From an uncultured Synergistaceae bacterium (GTDB lineage Bacteria; Synergistota; Synergistia; Synergistales; Dethiosulfovibrionaceae), in NCBI GenBank assembly GCA_902489135.1, contig CABTYW010000058.1, positions 1 to 12,280 on the forward strand: DNA of 12,280 nucleotides, read 5' to 3'. The translations under genes and the position numbers were made by a program. A model generated the notes under the pieces. It was not told where the DNA came from. It did no database searches and saw only the letters and a program-made list of their open reading frames with translations. This document shows positions 1 to 6,224 of the stretch, piece by piece. Position 1 is the stretch's first letter; the number at the start of each line of letters is the position of its first letter.

Positions 1-153
1 ATCTACCCCACGTATGTGGGGATGAACCGCGACGCGCGGCAAAGCGTGCGGTGACGTAACACATCTACCCCACATATGTGGGGATGAACCGTCTCTCAGC
101 CCCGAAAATAAAAAGGGAGGGGCGGTCTACCCCACGTATGTGGGACCGAATCG
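1..153 (+). CRISPR. Leader-distal end of a type I-E-like CRISPR array
   Basis: Three repeat units are visible at 1-29, 63-91 and 125-153, separated by two 33-nt spacers (30-62 and 92-124). The repeat core CCCCAC-rTAT-GTGGGG is palindromic and is followed by GATGAACCG, the typical 3' end of 29-nt type I-E repeats. Units 1 and 2 differ by one base inside the palindrome (G12 versus A74). Unit 3 keeps its first 20 bases but has a scrambled 3' end, as expected of the oldest, leader-distal repeat. The leader and any cas genes would therefore lie left of the window. The subtype is inferred from repeat form only. The window starts exactly on a repeat, which suggests that assembly broke inside the array. 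Confidence 0.9.
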
Positions 154-207
154 GCGGCTACATTGGCATCAAGATATGCAACATGCCCGTCTTTTCATTC
201 CTCATCG

Positions 208-273
208 AAAACAGCGGCTTCGCGTGAAGAGAAAGCCTTTGCCGGCTTTCGCCCTCTGCGAAGCTGCTGTTTT
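208..273 (+). terminator. Large nested hairpin, possible terminator of the CRISPR transcript
   Basis: The outer arms 208-223 and 258-273 pair over 16 positions with a single G-T (G-U in RNA) pair. They run from AAAACAGC on the left to GCTGTTTT on the right. An inner six-pair stem (AAAGCC 232-237 with GGCTTT 244-249) closes a six-base loop. The A run on the left and T run on the right are what a bidirectional intrinsic terminator would have. Lying about 55 bases after the last repeat, it could end the pre-crRNA transcript on the + strand. The T run is short (four), so a structured RNA role is also possible. Confidence 0.45.
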
Positions 274-341
274 ATTGGCATAAAGCGTTTCGGGGCAAAG
301 GACGTCTTTCGCGCAACCCTATGAAGAAAAAGGACAAAACA

Positions 342-458
342 ATGAACTCTCGCCGCGAAACTTCAGCGATGAAATTTGCCCTGCCCTGCGGATACGCTGT
401 CTTCAAAGATATTGAAAACTTCAAAAATTTTCGTGGCGGAGACATTGCTTTCAAATAA
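342..458 (+). CDS. Possible small protein, 38 codons (weak)
   Basis: An ATG at 342 is preceded by AAAAGGA (328-334) with seven bases between, a reasonable ribosome binding site. The frame runs to TAA at 456-458 and encodes a basic, unremarkable peptide beginning MNSRRETSAMKFALP. The frame is also open from an ATG at 321, which lacks a binding site. No signal peptide, membrane segment or known motif is visible. The region is not clearly coding by composition. I list it only because of the spaced binding site; chance is the more likely explanation. Confidence 0.15.
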   Translation: MNSRRETSAMKFALPCGYAVFKDIENFKNFRGGDIAFK

Positions 459-510
459 GGATGAACTTCAACGCAAAGTCCTGAAAAAATCCAATAAATG
501 CAGTAGAAAA

Positions 511-537
511 AACGGTATTATGGTTGACAATACTGTT
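511..537. promoter_or_regulatory. Imperfect inverted repeat, candidate operator of liv operon
   Basis: The arms AACgGTATT (511-519) and AATACtGTT (529-537) are inverted repeats with one mismatched pair, centred on 524. The segment overlaps the TTGACA element at 524-529, so a bound protein could block RNA polymerase. ATTATG (517-522) followed by TTGACAAT (524-531) recurs with wider spacing in the leader of the GntR regulator gene, at 5446-5467. That makes this regulator a candidate ligand by inference. Confidence 0.4.
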
Positions 538-553
538 ATTTTAGTGTTAGCCT
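524..553 (+). promoter_or_regulatory. Candidate promoter of the liv operon
   Basis: A consensus TTGACA lies at 524-529. The best -10 at a permitted distance is TAGCCT (548-553), 18 bases downstream and preceded by TG at 545-546 (extended -10 form). The -10 is a weak match, so the exact start is uncertain. A transcript from here would carry a leader of roughly 95 bases before livG. Confidence 0.45.
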
Positions 554-656
554 AAATAAAAATTATTTAAAAGAAGGTCTTCCGGTGTAACCTTTTTGTG
601 CCTTAACGTGCGTGATAGCGCTTTTGCGCGTCAAAAAACGGGGGGAGGAATGGGGC

Positions 657-1439
657 ATGGGCGCTTTGCTTGAAGCCCGCGGTGTGTCGATTCGTTTCGG
701 CGGGCTCAGGGCCGTCGAGAACGTGGATCTCGACGTCAACGCGGGCGAGATCCTTTCGCTGATTGGCCCGAACGGCGCAGGCAAAACGACTTTTTTCAAC
801 CTGGTCAGCGGCTTTTTAAAACCTACGGCGGGCACGGTCAGCTTTATGGGACATGACATTACAGGGCTGGCTCCTCACAAAACGGCGGCGCTGGGGCTGG
901 TACGTACTTTTCAGAAGACCAATATCTTTGCCGAAGTCTCCGTGGCTGAAAGCGTCAGAATCGGCTTCAACATGAAACGCCGCGCTTCACTGGCCGACAT
1001 ATTGATGAACGGCAGAGTGTCAAGACAGGAAAACAGCCGACTGGCGGAGCAAACCGACGAAATTTTGAATTTCACGGGACTGTCTCAATGGCGCAGCCAC
1101 CTTGTCAGGAACATTCCCTACGGCAAACAGCGCCTGTTGTCGGTCGCTCTGGCGCTGGCGACTGAGCCGAAGCTTCTGATGCTCGACGAGCCGGCTACCG
1201 GCTTAAATCCCGTGGAAACCGGCGAACTCATGGAAAACATCCTCAAAATCCGCGGCGAGCGCGGGATCACCGTCTTTTTGATTGAGCACAACATGAACCT
1301 GGTGGCTTCCGTATCGGATCGTGTCGCCGTGTTGCGCAGCGGCGAAAAAATTGCCGAAGGAACGCCCCGGCAGGTGACGCAAAATCCTCTGGTTATCGAG
1401 GCTTATCTCGGGAGGGGGTTCCGCAAAAATGCTTCTTGA
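657..1439 (+). CDS. livG: Branched-chain amino acid ABC transporter ATPase LivG
   Basis: One of two ATPases that power import of branched-chain or related hydrophobic amino acids at the inner face of the membrane. The 260-residue product has Walker A GPNGAGKT at residues 37-44, a Q-loop (RTFQ) near 83-86, the LivG-type signature IPYGKQ at 153-158 in place of LSGGQ, Walker B KLLMLDEP at 172-179, and the switch histidine H211 in LIEHN. The frame is open upstream to an ATG at 612, but the ATG at 657 is preferred. It follows GGGGGAGG (641-648) at an eight-base distance and starts exactly where family proteins start. The helix after the signature (RLLSVALALA) lacks the usual IARAL arginine. First gene of the operon; it overlaps livF by 11 bases, implying coupled translation. 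Confidence 0.93.
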   Translation: MGALLEARGVSIRFGGLRAVENVDLDVNAGEILSLIGPNGAGKTTFFNLVSGFLKPTAGTVSFMGHDITGLAPHKTAALGLVRTFQKTNIFAEVSVAESVRIGFNMKRRASLADILMNGRVSRQENSRLAEQTDEILNFTGLSQWRSHLVRNIPYGKQRLLSVALALATEPKLLMLDEPATGLNPVETGELMENILKIRGERGITVFLIEHNMNLVASVSDRVAVLRSGEKIAEGTPRQVTQNPLVIEAYLGRGFRKNAS

Positions 1440-2136
1440 AGTCAGGAATCTCTGCGCGGGGTACGGAAAGACGGAGGTGCTTCATGACCTGTCCATTGCG
1501 GCGGAAAAGGGCAGCGTCGTCACGCTGATCGGCGCCAACGGCTCGGGCAAAAGCACGTTTATGATGTGCCTCTCGGGCGTCATCAAGCCCTGGTCGGGAA
1601 CCATCGAGTTCGACGGTCATCCGCTGCAGGCCATGCATTCCGAGCAAATCGTCGAACTGGGCTTGTCGCAATGTCCCGAAGGACGCCGCGTCTGGCCGCG
1701 AATGACCGTACAGGAAAACCTTGAAATGGGCGGCGTGACTGTAAGACAGCCCGAACTGTTGAAGGAGCGTCTGGAACGGGCGTACGGGCTCTTTCCGATT
1801 CTCAAAGAACGCCGTCGTCAGCTTGCGGGCAGTCTCAGCGGCGGCGAGCAGCAGATGTTGGCCATCGCCCGCGCGCTCATGTCGGGGCCGAGGCTGCTGA
1901 TGCTTGACGAGCCGTCTTTGGGGTTGGCTCCCATCATCGTTGACCGCGTTGTCGACGCCATCAAAAAAATCCGCGACGACGGCACGACCATCATCCTGGT
2001 GGAACAAAACGCCTTTATGGCGCTTTCCATCGCTGATTATGCCTACGTCCTCGAGACGGGCCGCGTGGCTCTGTCGGGGCGCGGGCAGGAACTTCTCGAG
2101 AACGACGATGTCAGAAAATCCTACCTTGGTGTGTAG
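1429..2136 (+). CDS. livF: Branched-chain amino acid ABC transporter ATPase LivF
   Basis: Second ATPase of the importer, expected to pair with LivG as a heterodimer under the LivH/LivM permeases. The 235-residue protein has normal family length. It shows Walker A GANGSGKS at 35-42, the segment PEGRRVWPRMTVQENL (83-98) characteristic of LivF, signature LSGGE at 136-140, and Walker B RLLMLDEP at 155-162. The switch region reads LVEQN, with glutamine instead of histidine, which is usual in LivF. The start ATG lies inside the end of livG (11-base overlap) and is preceded by GGGAGGGGG within the livG coding sequence. Ten bases separate its stop from the first possible ATG of livK. Confidence 0.94.
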   Translation: MLLEVRNLCAGYGKTEVLHDLSIAAEKGSVVTLIGANGSGKSTFMMCLSGVIKPWSGTIEFDGHPLQAMHSEQIVELGLSQCPEGRRVWPRMTVQENLEMGGVTVRQPELLKERLERAYGLFPILKERRRQLAGSLSGGEQQMLAIARALMSGPRLLMLDEPSLGLAPIIVDRVVDAIKKIRDDGTTIILVEQNAFMALSIADYAYVLETGRVALSGRGQELLENDDVRKSYLGV

Positions 2137-2160
2137 GAAAAAATAATGGAGGTGGCTATG

Positions 2161-3288
2161 ATGAAAAAATGTATCGGTGCGTTTGTGATTCTGTGTCTTG
2201 CCGCGGCAAGCGCCTTTGCCGCGCCGGTGCGTATCGGCGTGGTTCTGCCCCGCTCGGGCCCCATCGCCTACGACGGCGGTCTGACGCTCAACGGCATCCA
2301 GATGGCCATTGACGAGGTGAACGCCGCCGGCGGCGTCAACGGCGAGAAGATCGAAATTCTCGTGGAAGACAGCGCCAACGTGCCTGCGACGGCGGTGGCC
2401 GCCATGGAAAAACTGGTGGGCATGGACAAGGTTGTCGCGGTCATCGGCGACTTCGGCAGCTCCTGCACTCTGGCCATGATGGATGTGGCCAAACGAAGCG
2501 AGACGGCGCTGATCACCCCTATCTCTCTGGCTCCCAAGATCACCGAAATGGGCAATATCTGGGTTTTCCGCGGATGCGACAATTCCGGCATGATCGCCCG
2601 CGCCTTCACCAAATGGGCCGTGGAAGAGAAGAAAGCGAAAAAATGGGCCTACATCGCCGTCAACACCGATTATGGCCGCGGCTCCGTCGATGCCTTCAAC
2701 GTCGAGCTGAAGAAACTCGGCGGCGAGACGCTCTTCACCGAGTTCTTCAACCAGGGCGAAACGGACTACTATCCCATCGTCACCAAGCTCTCCGCCGTCG
2801 ATGCCGACGCGCTGTGCCTGTTCGGCGAGACGCTGGACCTCAGCCGCGTGGTCGCCCAGTTCCACGAAATGGGTCTTGACGAGCGAATGCTCGTGATGGA
2901 TCCCACCAGCGGAACCTTTAACGCCAAGTTCATCGAGCTGGCCGGAGAGAACGCCAACGGCATCGTGGGCGCCAGCCGTTTTGTAGCCAGTATTCCCACG
3001 CCCGCGGCGCAGAAATTCACCGCCGACTACCGCGCCCGCTTCAACATCGATCCCGAGAAATACGCCCAGGCCGGCTACGACTGTGCGAAAATGGTGGCCA
3101 ACGCCATCGCCAAGGCGGGCCCTTCCGACCGCGCCCTGATCCGCAAGGCTCTTGCCGAAACCCAATACGAAGGGCCTCAGGGCAAGGCGCATTTCGACGA
3201 CACCAACCAGCTGCTCATCGACGAGTACATTATCCGCGTCGAGGGCGGCAAGATTGAAGTGGTCGCCGGTCCCGTGTCGGGCCAGTAA
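2161..3288 (+). CDS. livK: Periplasmic amino-acid binding protein, LivK-like
   Basis: Solute-binding protein that captures the amino acid and delivers it to LivH/LivM. The 375-residue product begins with a clear signal peptide, MKKCIGAFVILCLAAASAFA, with a likely signal peptidase I cut before APVRIGVVLP. The mature part shows periplasmic-binding-protein type I (Leu/Ile/Val family) features: GVVLPRSGP near 26-34, the AIDEVNAAGGVNG segment at 49-61, and VIGDFGSS near 94-101. The frame is open from ATGs at 2146 and 2158, but GGAGGTG (2148-2154) lies between them. The ATG at 2161, six bases after that site and followed by the lysines of the signal peptide, is the best start. Ligand specificity cannot be read from sequence. 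No lipobox is evident. Confidence 0.92.
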   Translation: MKKCIGAFVILCLAAASAFAAPVRIGVVLPRSGPIAYDGGLTLNGIQMAIDEVNAAGGVNGEKIEILVEDSANVPATAVAAMEKLVGMDKVVAVIGDFGSSCTLAMMDVAKRSETALITPISLAPKITEMGNIWVFRGCDNSGMIARAFTKWAVEEKKAKKWAYIAVNTDYGRGSVDAFNVELKKLGGETLFTEFFNQGETDYYPIVTKLSAVDADALCLFGETLDLSRVVAQFHEMGLDERMLVMDPTSGTFNAKFIELAGENANGIVGASRFVASIPTPAAQKFTADYRARFNIDPEKYAQAGYDCAKMVANAIAKAGPSDRALIRKALAETQYEGPQGKAHFDDTNQLLIDEYIIRVEGGKIEVVAGPVSGQ

Positions 3289-3300
3289 ACTCTGACAGCC

Positions 3301-4170
3301 ATGACGACCATGGTTTTTTTTCAGCAGGCACTGAATGGCGTAATCCAAGGCTGTATTTACGCGCTGACGGCGCTGGGACTTTCACTGACCTTCGGCATTC
3401 TTCAAATTTCCAATTTCGCCCACGGTGAATTTTACATGCTCGGAGCCTTCACCGCGCTCTTCTGCACGGCGTCGCTGCACATGCCTTTTTGGGCGGCAAT
3501 GCTGCTGTCCATGGCCGTCATGGCACTTTTCTGCATTGTGGTCGAGCGAGTCATCTTCCGCCCCATCGTCGGCACTCCCCTGATCAACAGCATGATCCTC
3601 TCCTTCGGCCTTTCCTCCGCGCTGGCCAATCTGGCTCTGTTCTTCTTCAAAGCCGATCCGCGACGGATTTCCTCGGGGCTGGCGCGAATGAGGATCCGCT
3701 TCTGCGGCCTGTTCCTGACGGGCGAACGGCTGGCCGTGCTGCTGATCAGCCTTGTGCTCGTGGCCGCCGTCGCGTGGTTCATCAAGTCCTGTCGCATGGG
3801 CAAAGCCATGCGAGCCGTCGCGCAGGACCGCGTCGCCGCCCAGCTGGCGGGAATCAACGTGAGGCGCGTCTACTCGGCGACGTTTGCGCTCAGCGGCGCT
3901 CTGGCGGCCGCGGCGGGCACCATGGTGGGCGCCATGTTTTTCGTGTCACCTGAAATGGGATTTACGGTCATTCTCAAGTGCTTTATCATTGTGACGCTGG
4001 GCGGCACGGAAAGCATTCTCGGCGTCATTGCCGCCGCCGTGCTGATCGGTCTGGTGGAAAGTCTCGGCGGAGGGTTTATCAGCTACGCCTACAAAGACGC
4101 TTATCCCTTCCTGCTGATGCTGCTGCTGTTTATTTTCAGACCTGAGGGCCTGAAAGGAGGCGGAGACTGA
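3301..4170 (+). CDS. livH: Branched-chain amino acid ABC permease LivH
   Basis: Integral membrane half of the importer channel. The 289-residue protein is strongly hydrophobic with many membrane segments. It carries the LivH hallmark LSLTFGILQISNFAHGEFYM (residues 27-46) and the cytoplasmic coupling loop near 169-190 (AMRAVAQDRVAAQLAGINVR), where the ATPases dock. The late GGTESILGVIAAA motif is at 234-246. The gene starts 12 bases after livK. No purine-rich ribosome binding site is visible before ATG 3301 or the alternative ATG 3310, so translation may depend on coupling with livK. It overlaps livM by one base (TGATG). Confidence 0.93.
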   Translation: MTTMVFFQQALNGVIQGCIYALTALGLSLTFGILQISNFAHGEFYMLGAFTALFCTASLHMPFWAAMLLSMAVMALFCIVVERVIFRPIVGTPLINSMILSFGLSSALANLALFFFKADPRRISSGLARMRIRFCGLFLTGERLAVLLISLVLVAAVAWFIKSCRMGKAMRAVAQDRVAAQLAGINVRRVYSATFALSGALAAAAGTMVGAMFFVSPEMGFTVILKCFIIVTLGGTESILGVIAAAVLIGLVESLGGGFISYAYKDAYPFLLMLLLFIFRPEGLKGGGD

Positions 4171-5132
4171 TGCGCCGATGGGCAAAGTTCCTGTGCGCCG
4201 CCGCAATGGCCGCATTTCTGTTTTGCCTTCCCCGGATGTTCACCATGGACTACTACATGCACATCTTCGTGATGTCGGAGATCTATGCCGTTTTGGCGCT
4301 GTCCCTGGCCCTGATCGTCGGCTATTCGGGGCAGGTTTCCATGGGACACGCGGCGTTCTACGGCATGGGCGCCTACGTTTCCGCGCTGCTGACGCTGAAA
4401 CTGGGCTGGTCGTTCTGGGTCACCTTCTGGTGCGCCGGCCTCGCCTCGGGACTGTTCTCCTACGTCATCGGGCGCCTGGTGCTGCGCCTGCGCGGCAACG
4501 TGCTGGCCATTACCACGGCTTTTTTCTGCGTGCTCGTCAATGTGGTGATGAACAACTGGATCCCCGTGACCAACGGCCCCATGGGCATTGCCGGAATTCC
4601 GCGCCCCACGCCGCTGGACGTGCTGGGGCTGCATCTGGTGTTCGAGAACCGCATCCATTACTATTACCTCGGACTCCTTTTCGTCGCTCTGACGACGTTC
4701 TTTTTGGCGCGCATCGTCAGTTCCCGTTTCGGCGACAACCTCGTGGCGGTGCGCGAGAACGAAGAGCTGGCGCAGTCAGTGGGCATCGACGCCATGAAAA
4801 CCAAAGTCTTCGCCTTCACCGTCGGCGGTGCGCTGGCAGGGCTGGCGGGGTCTTTTTACGCCCACTACATTCTGTTTATCAGCCCCGTGACCTTTACCAT
4901 CAACGAATCCATCAACATCCTGGTGATGGTAATTTTCGGCGGCATGAGCACCCTGTGCGGCCCCATCCTGGGCGCCATTTTGTTGACGGTGCTGCCGGAA
5001 TTTCTGCGCATGGCCGGTGAGCTGCGATTGGTGCTCTACGGCGTGGCCTTGATTTGTTTCATCATCTGGCTTCCGCAGGGCGTCTGGGGAAGCCTCAAAG
5101 AGCGTATGGCCACCCGCAGGGAGGGGCAATGA
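4170..5132 (+). CDS. livM: Branched-chain amino acid ABC permease LivM
   Basis: Second channel subunit, partner of LivH. The 320-residue protein has an N-terminal hydrophobic helix, the family motif GYSGQVSMGHAAFYGMGAY at 51-69, TNGPMGIAGIPRP at 134-146, the ATPase-docking loop AVRENEELAQSVGID at 193-207, and FGGMSTLCGPILGA at 256-269. A strong ribosome binding site, AAAGGAGG (4153-4160), lies nine bases before the ATG, which shares one base with the livH stop. It is the last gene of the operon; transcription probably ends at the hairpin 5253-5296, about 120 bases downstream. Confidence 0.93.
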   Translation: MRRWAKFLCAAAMAAFLFCLPRMFTMDYYMHIFVMSEIYAVLALSLALIVGYSGQVSMGHAAFYGMGAYVSALLTLKLGWSFWVTFWCAGLASGLFSYVIGRLVLRLRGNVLAITTAFFCVLVNVVMNNWIPVTNGPMGIAGIPRPTPLDVLGLHLVFENRIHYYYLGLLFVALTTFFLARIVSSRFGDNLVAVRENEELAQSVGIDAMKTKVFAFTVGGALAGLAGSFYAHYILFISPVTFTINESINILVMVIFGGMSTLCGPILGAILLTVLPEFLRMAGELRLVLYGVALICFIIWLPQGVWGSLKERMATRREGQ

Positions 5133-5252
5133 ACGGCTCCTTTCCAGTCACGGAAAAAGCTCGCGAAGGCGTACTTTTTCCCTTACAGCGCAACTTCAGT
5201 GAACAGTGAACATCGGATCGGTTTTCCTGTTTTTAAATCGTCTTGACAGCGA

Positions 5253-5296
5253 CAGTCCGCCTTGAGGGAGGTTTCCCTCGGGCGGACTGCTTTTTT
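5253..5296 (+). terminator. Intrinsic terminator of the liv operon
   Basis: A perfect nine-pair stem (CAGTCCGCC 5253-5261 with GGCGGACTG 5281-5289) is extended by GAGGG/CCCTC inside. It is followed by GC and six T. This is a textbook Rho-independent terminator on the + strand. The 120 bases between livM and it hold no gene, only a small tandem CAGTGAA duplication near 5199-5212. Confidence 0.93.
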
Positions 5297-5312
5297 GTCC
5301 GCCGCGCGTCAA

Positions 5313-5370
5313 TACCGAAAGGTCATGGCGGAACCGCATTGCCCCGCGGTTCCGCCATGACCTTTCGGTA
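5313..5370. repeat. Perfect 25-bp inverted repeat (58-base palindrome)
   Basis: Arms 5313-5337 and 5346-5370 are exact reverse complements over all 25 bases, with an eight-base loop ATTGCCCC. The arms begin TACCGAAAGG and the repeat ends CCTTTCGGTA. No T run follows on either strand, so it is not a canonical terminator. It sits between the liv terminator and the gntR promoter. It may be a dispersed palindromic repeat, a transcription barrier or a protein target; the sequence alone does not decide. Confidence 0.9.
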
Positions 5371-5390
5371 AAACTTTTGAGAGTTTTTCA

Positions 5391-5418
5391 TTGACAAAGC
5401 TAAAAAAATGACTAAACT
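5391..5418 (+). promoter_or_regulatory. Candidate promoter of the GntR regulator gene
   Basis: A consensus TTGACA at 5391-5396 is followed after 16 bases by TAAACT (5413-5418), which matches four of six -10 positions. The surrounding 100 bases are very AT-rich compared with the flanking genes. A transcript from here would include the inverted repeats at 5442-5467 in its leader. Confidence 0.6.
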
Positions 5419-5441
5419 TATAACAAAATTAATAACTTATA

Positions 5442-5467
5442 GACAATTATGTCACAATATTGACAAT
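5442..5467. promoter_or_regulatory. Candidate GntR autoregulatory operator
   Basis: Overlapping short inverted repeats occur just before the start codon: GACA-ATTA-TGTC (5442-5453) and TGTCA-CAATAT-TGACA (5450-5465). The stretch ends in TTGACAAT (5460-5467), with ATTATG at 5446-5451. Both elements are also found in the liv promoter region. Its place between the promoter and the ribosome binding site GAGAGG (5473-5478) suits repression of the regulator's own gene. This is inference. Confidence 0.4.
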
Positions 5468-5483
5468 TTCATGAGAGGTAAAT

Positions 5484-6224
5484 ATGGAATCCAGAGTCAC
5501 TCTATCGAAAAAAGTGGAAGTCTACCTGAGAAACAAAATTCTCAACGGCGAGCTTTCTCCCAACGACAAGATCGTCGAGCAGGACATTGCCGGCGAAATG
5601 GGCGTGAGCCGCGGCCCCGTGCGCGAGGCCCTGAAAACCCTGACCTTTGAAGGGCTCGTCGATTACCAGACCAACAAAGGCTGTTCGGTTACGACGCTGT
5701 CGTCGAGAGACGCCTACGAGATCTTCTACATGCGGGGCAGTCTGGAAAAAATCGCTCTGGAACGGTGCGGCGGCAAGTGCAGCGACGAGGCCCTGCTGAA
5801 AATGGAAATCGCCCTGGAGCAGATGAAAAAAGCCTGCGAGGACGATTCCCTCACCGGGATTATCGCCGCCGACGAGATGTTTCACCGCCAGATTGTGGAG
5901 CTGGGGCAGATGTCGCGGCTCACCAAGATGTGGCAAATGCTCAGTCCACTCAACGGAGCCATGTTCCTGACGGTGAAAAATGCGCGCAAGCTCGGGGCGA
6001 AAATTTTCGACGCGCCGTCGGATAACAAGTACGCCGTGAGCCACAAAAACAACTACGAGGCGCACCGGGCAATCATGGATGTCCTTAAAAAAGGAGACCT
6101 CAAGGAGTCCTGCCTCTGCCTCGACGCCCATTATATCGTCATGGGCGAAAAGATCTACCGTGTAAACCTCGAACGGGAGGTCAGGGAAGCCTCTCTGTAC
6201 AGCTGTTCAGCGCCGCTGCCGTAA
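5484..6224 (+). CDS. GntR-family transcriptional regulator, FCD subfamily
   Basis: DNA-binding regulator of the FadR/FCD group, which usually senses small organic acids or amino-acid-type metabolites. The 246-residue protein has an N-terminal winged helix-turn-helix (about 10-70) with the family core IAGEMGVSRGPVREAL at 35-50. A helical FCD domain (about 75-225) follows. Probable metal/ligand residues are D130 and H134 (ADEMFH), H194 (YEAH) and H216 (LDAH), the usual one-Asp three-His arrangement. GAGAGG at 5473-5478 lies five bases before the ATG. Its 3' end overlaps that of the convergent DegT-like gene by 44 bases. Position suggests control of one or both flanking transporters; the effector is unknown. 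Confidence 0.93.
   Translation: MESRVTLSKKVEVYLRNKILNGELSPNDKIVEQDIAGEMGVSRGPVREALKTLTFEGLVDYQTNKGCSVTTLSSRDAYEIFYMRGSLEKIALERCGGKCSDEALLKMEIALEQMKKACEDDSLTGIIAADEMFHRQIVELGQMSRLTKMWQMLSPLNGAMFLTVKNARKLGAKIFDAPSDNKYAVSHKNNYEAHRAIMDVLKKGDLKESCLCLDAHYIVMGEKIYRVNLEREVREASLYSCSAPLP

Larger units (their letters stand above)
154..656. other. Intergenic region between CRISPR array and liv operon
   Basis: This stretch of about 500 bases is visibly richer in A and T than the flanking operon. It holds a large nested hairpin (208-273), one weak small open frame (342-458), and a promoter/operator-like segment (511-553). I see no convincing known protein, tRNA or CRISPR leader in it. A 60-codon open frame on the opposite strand (272-454) has no recognisable domain and is probably chance. 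Confidence 0.6.

Noticed and set aside
272..454. 60-codon frame on the - strand in the CRISPR-liv gap
   Set aside because: It has no ribosome binding site that I can support and no motif, and its end overlaps the nested hairpin.
1393..3348. 651-codon open frame antisense to livF and livK
   Set aside because: Its His/Gly/Asp-rich product has no recognisable domain, and it mirrors well-supported livF/livK genes. GC-rich codon bias explains the lack of stops.
5313..5370. Perfect inverted repeat read as an intrinsic terminator
   Set aside because: No T run follows on either strand, and a complete terminator already stands at 5253-5296.
5133..5483. Riboswitch or tRNA in the liv-gntR gap
   Set aside because: The visible structure is fully explained by one terminator, one perfect palindrome and promoter elements; no tRNA or known riboswitch core is seen.
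5408..5650. Open frame from ATG 5408 overlapping gntR
   Set aside because: It lies in the promoter/leader, has no ribosome binding site, and runs out of frame into the well-supported gntR gene.
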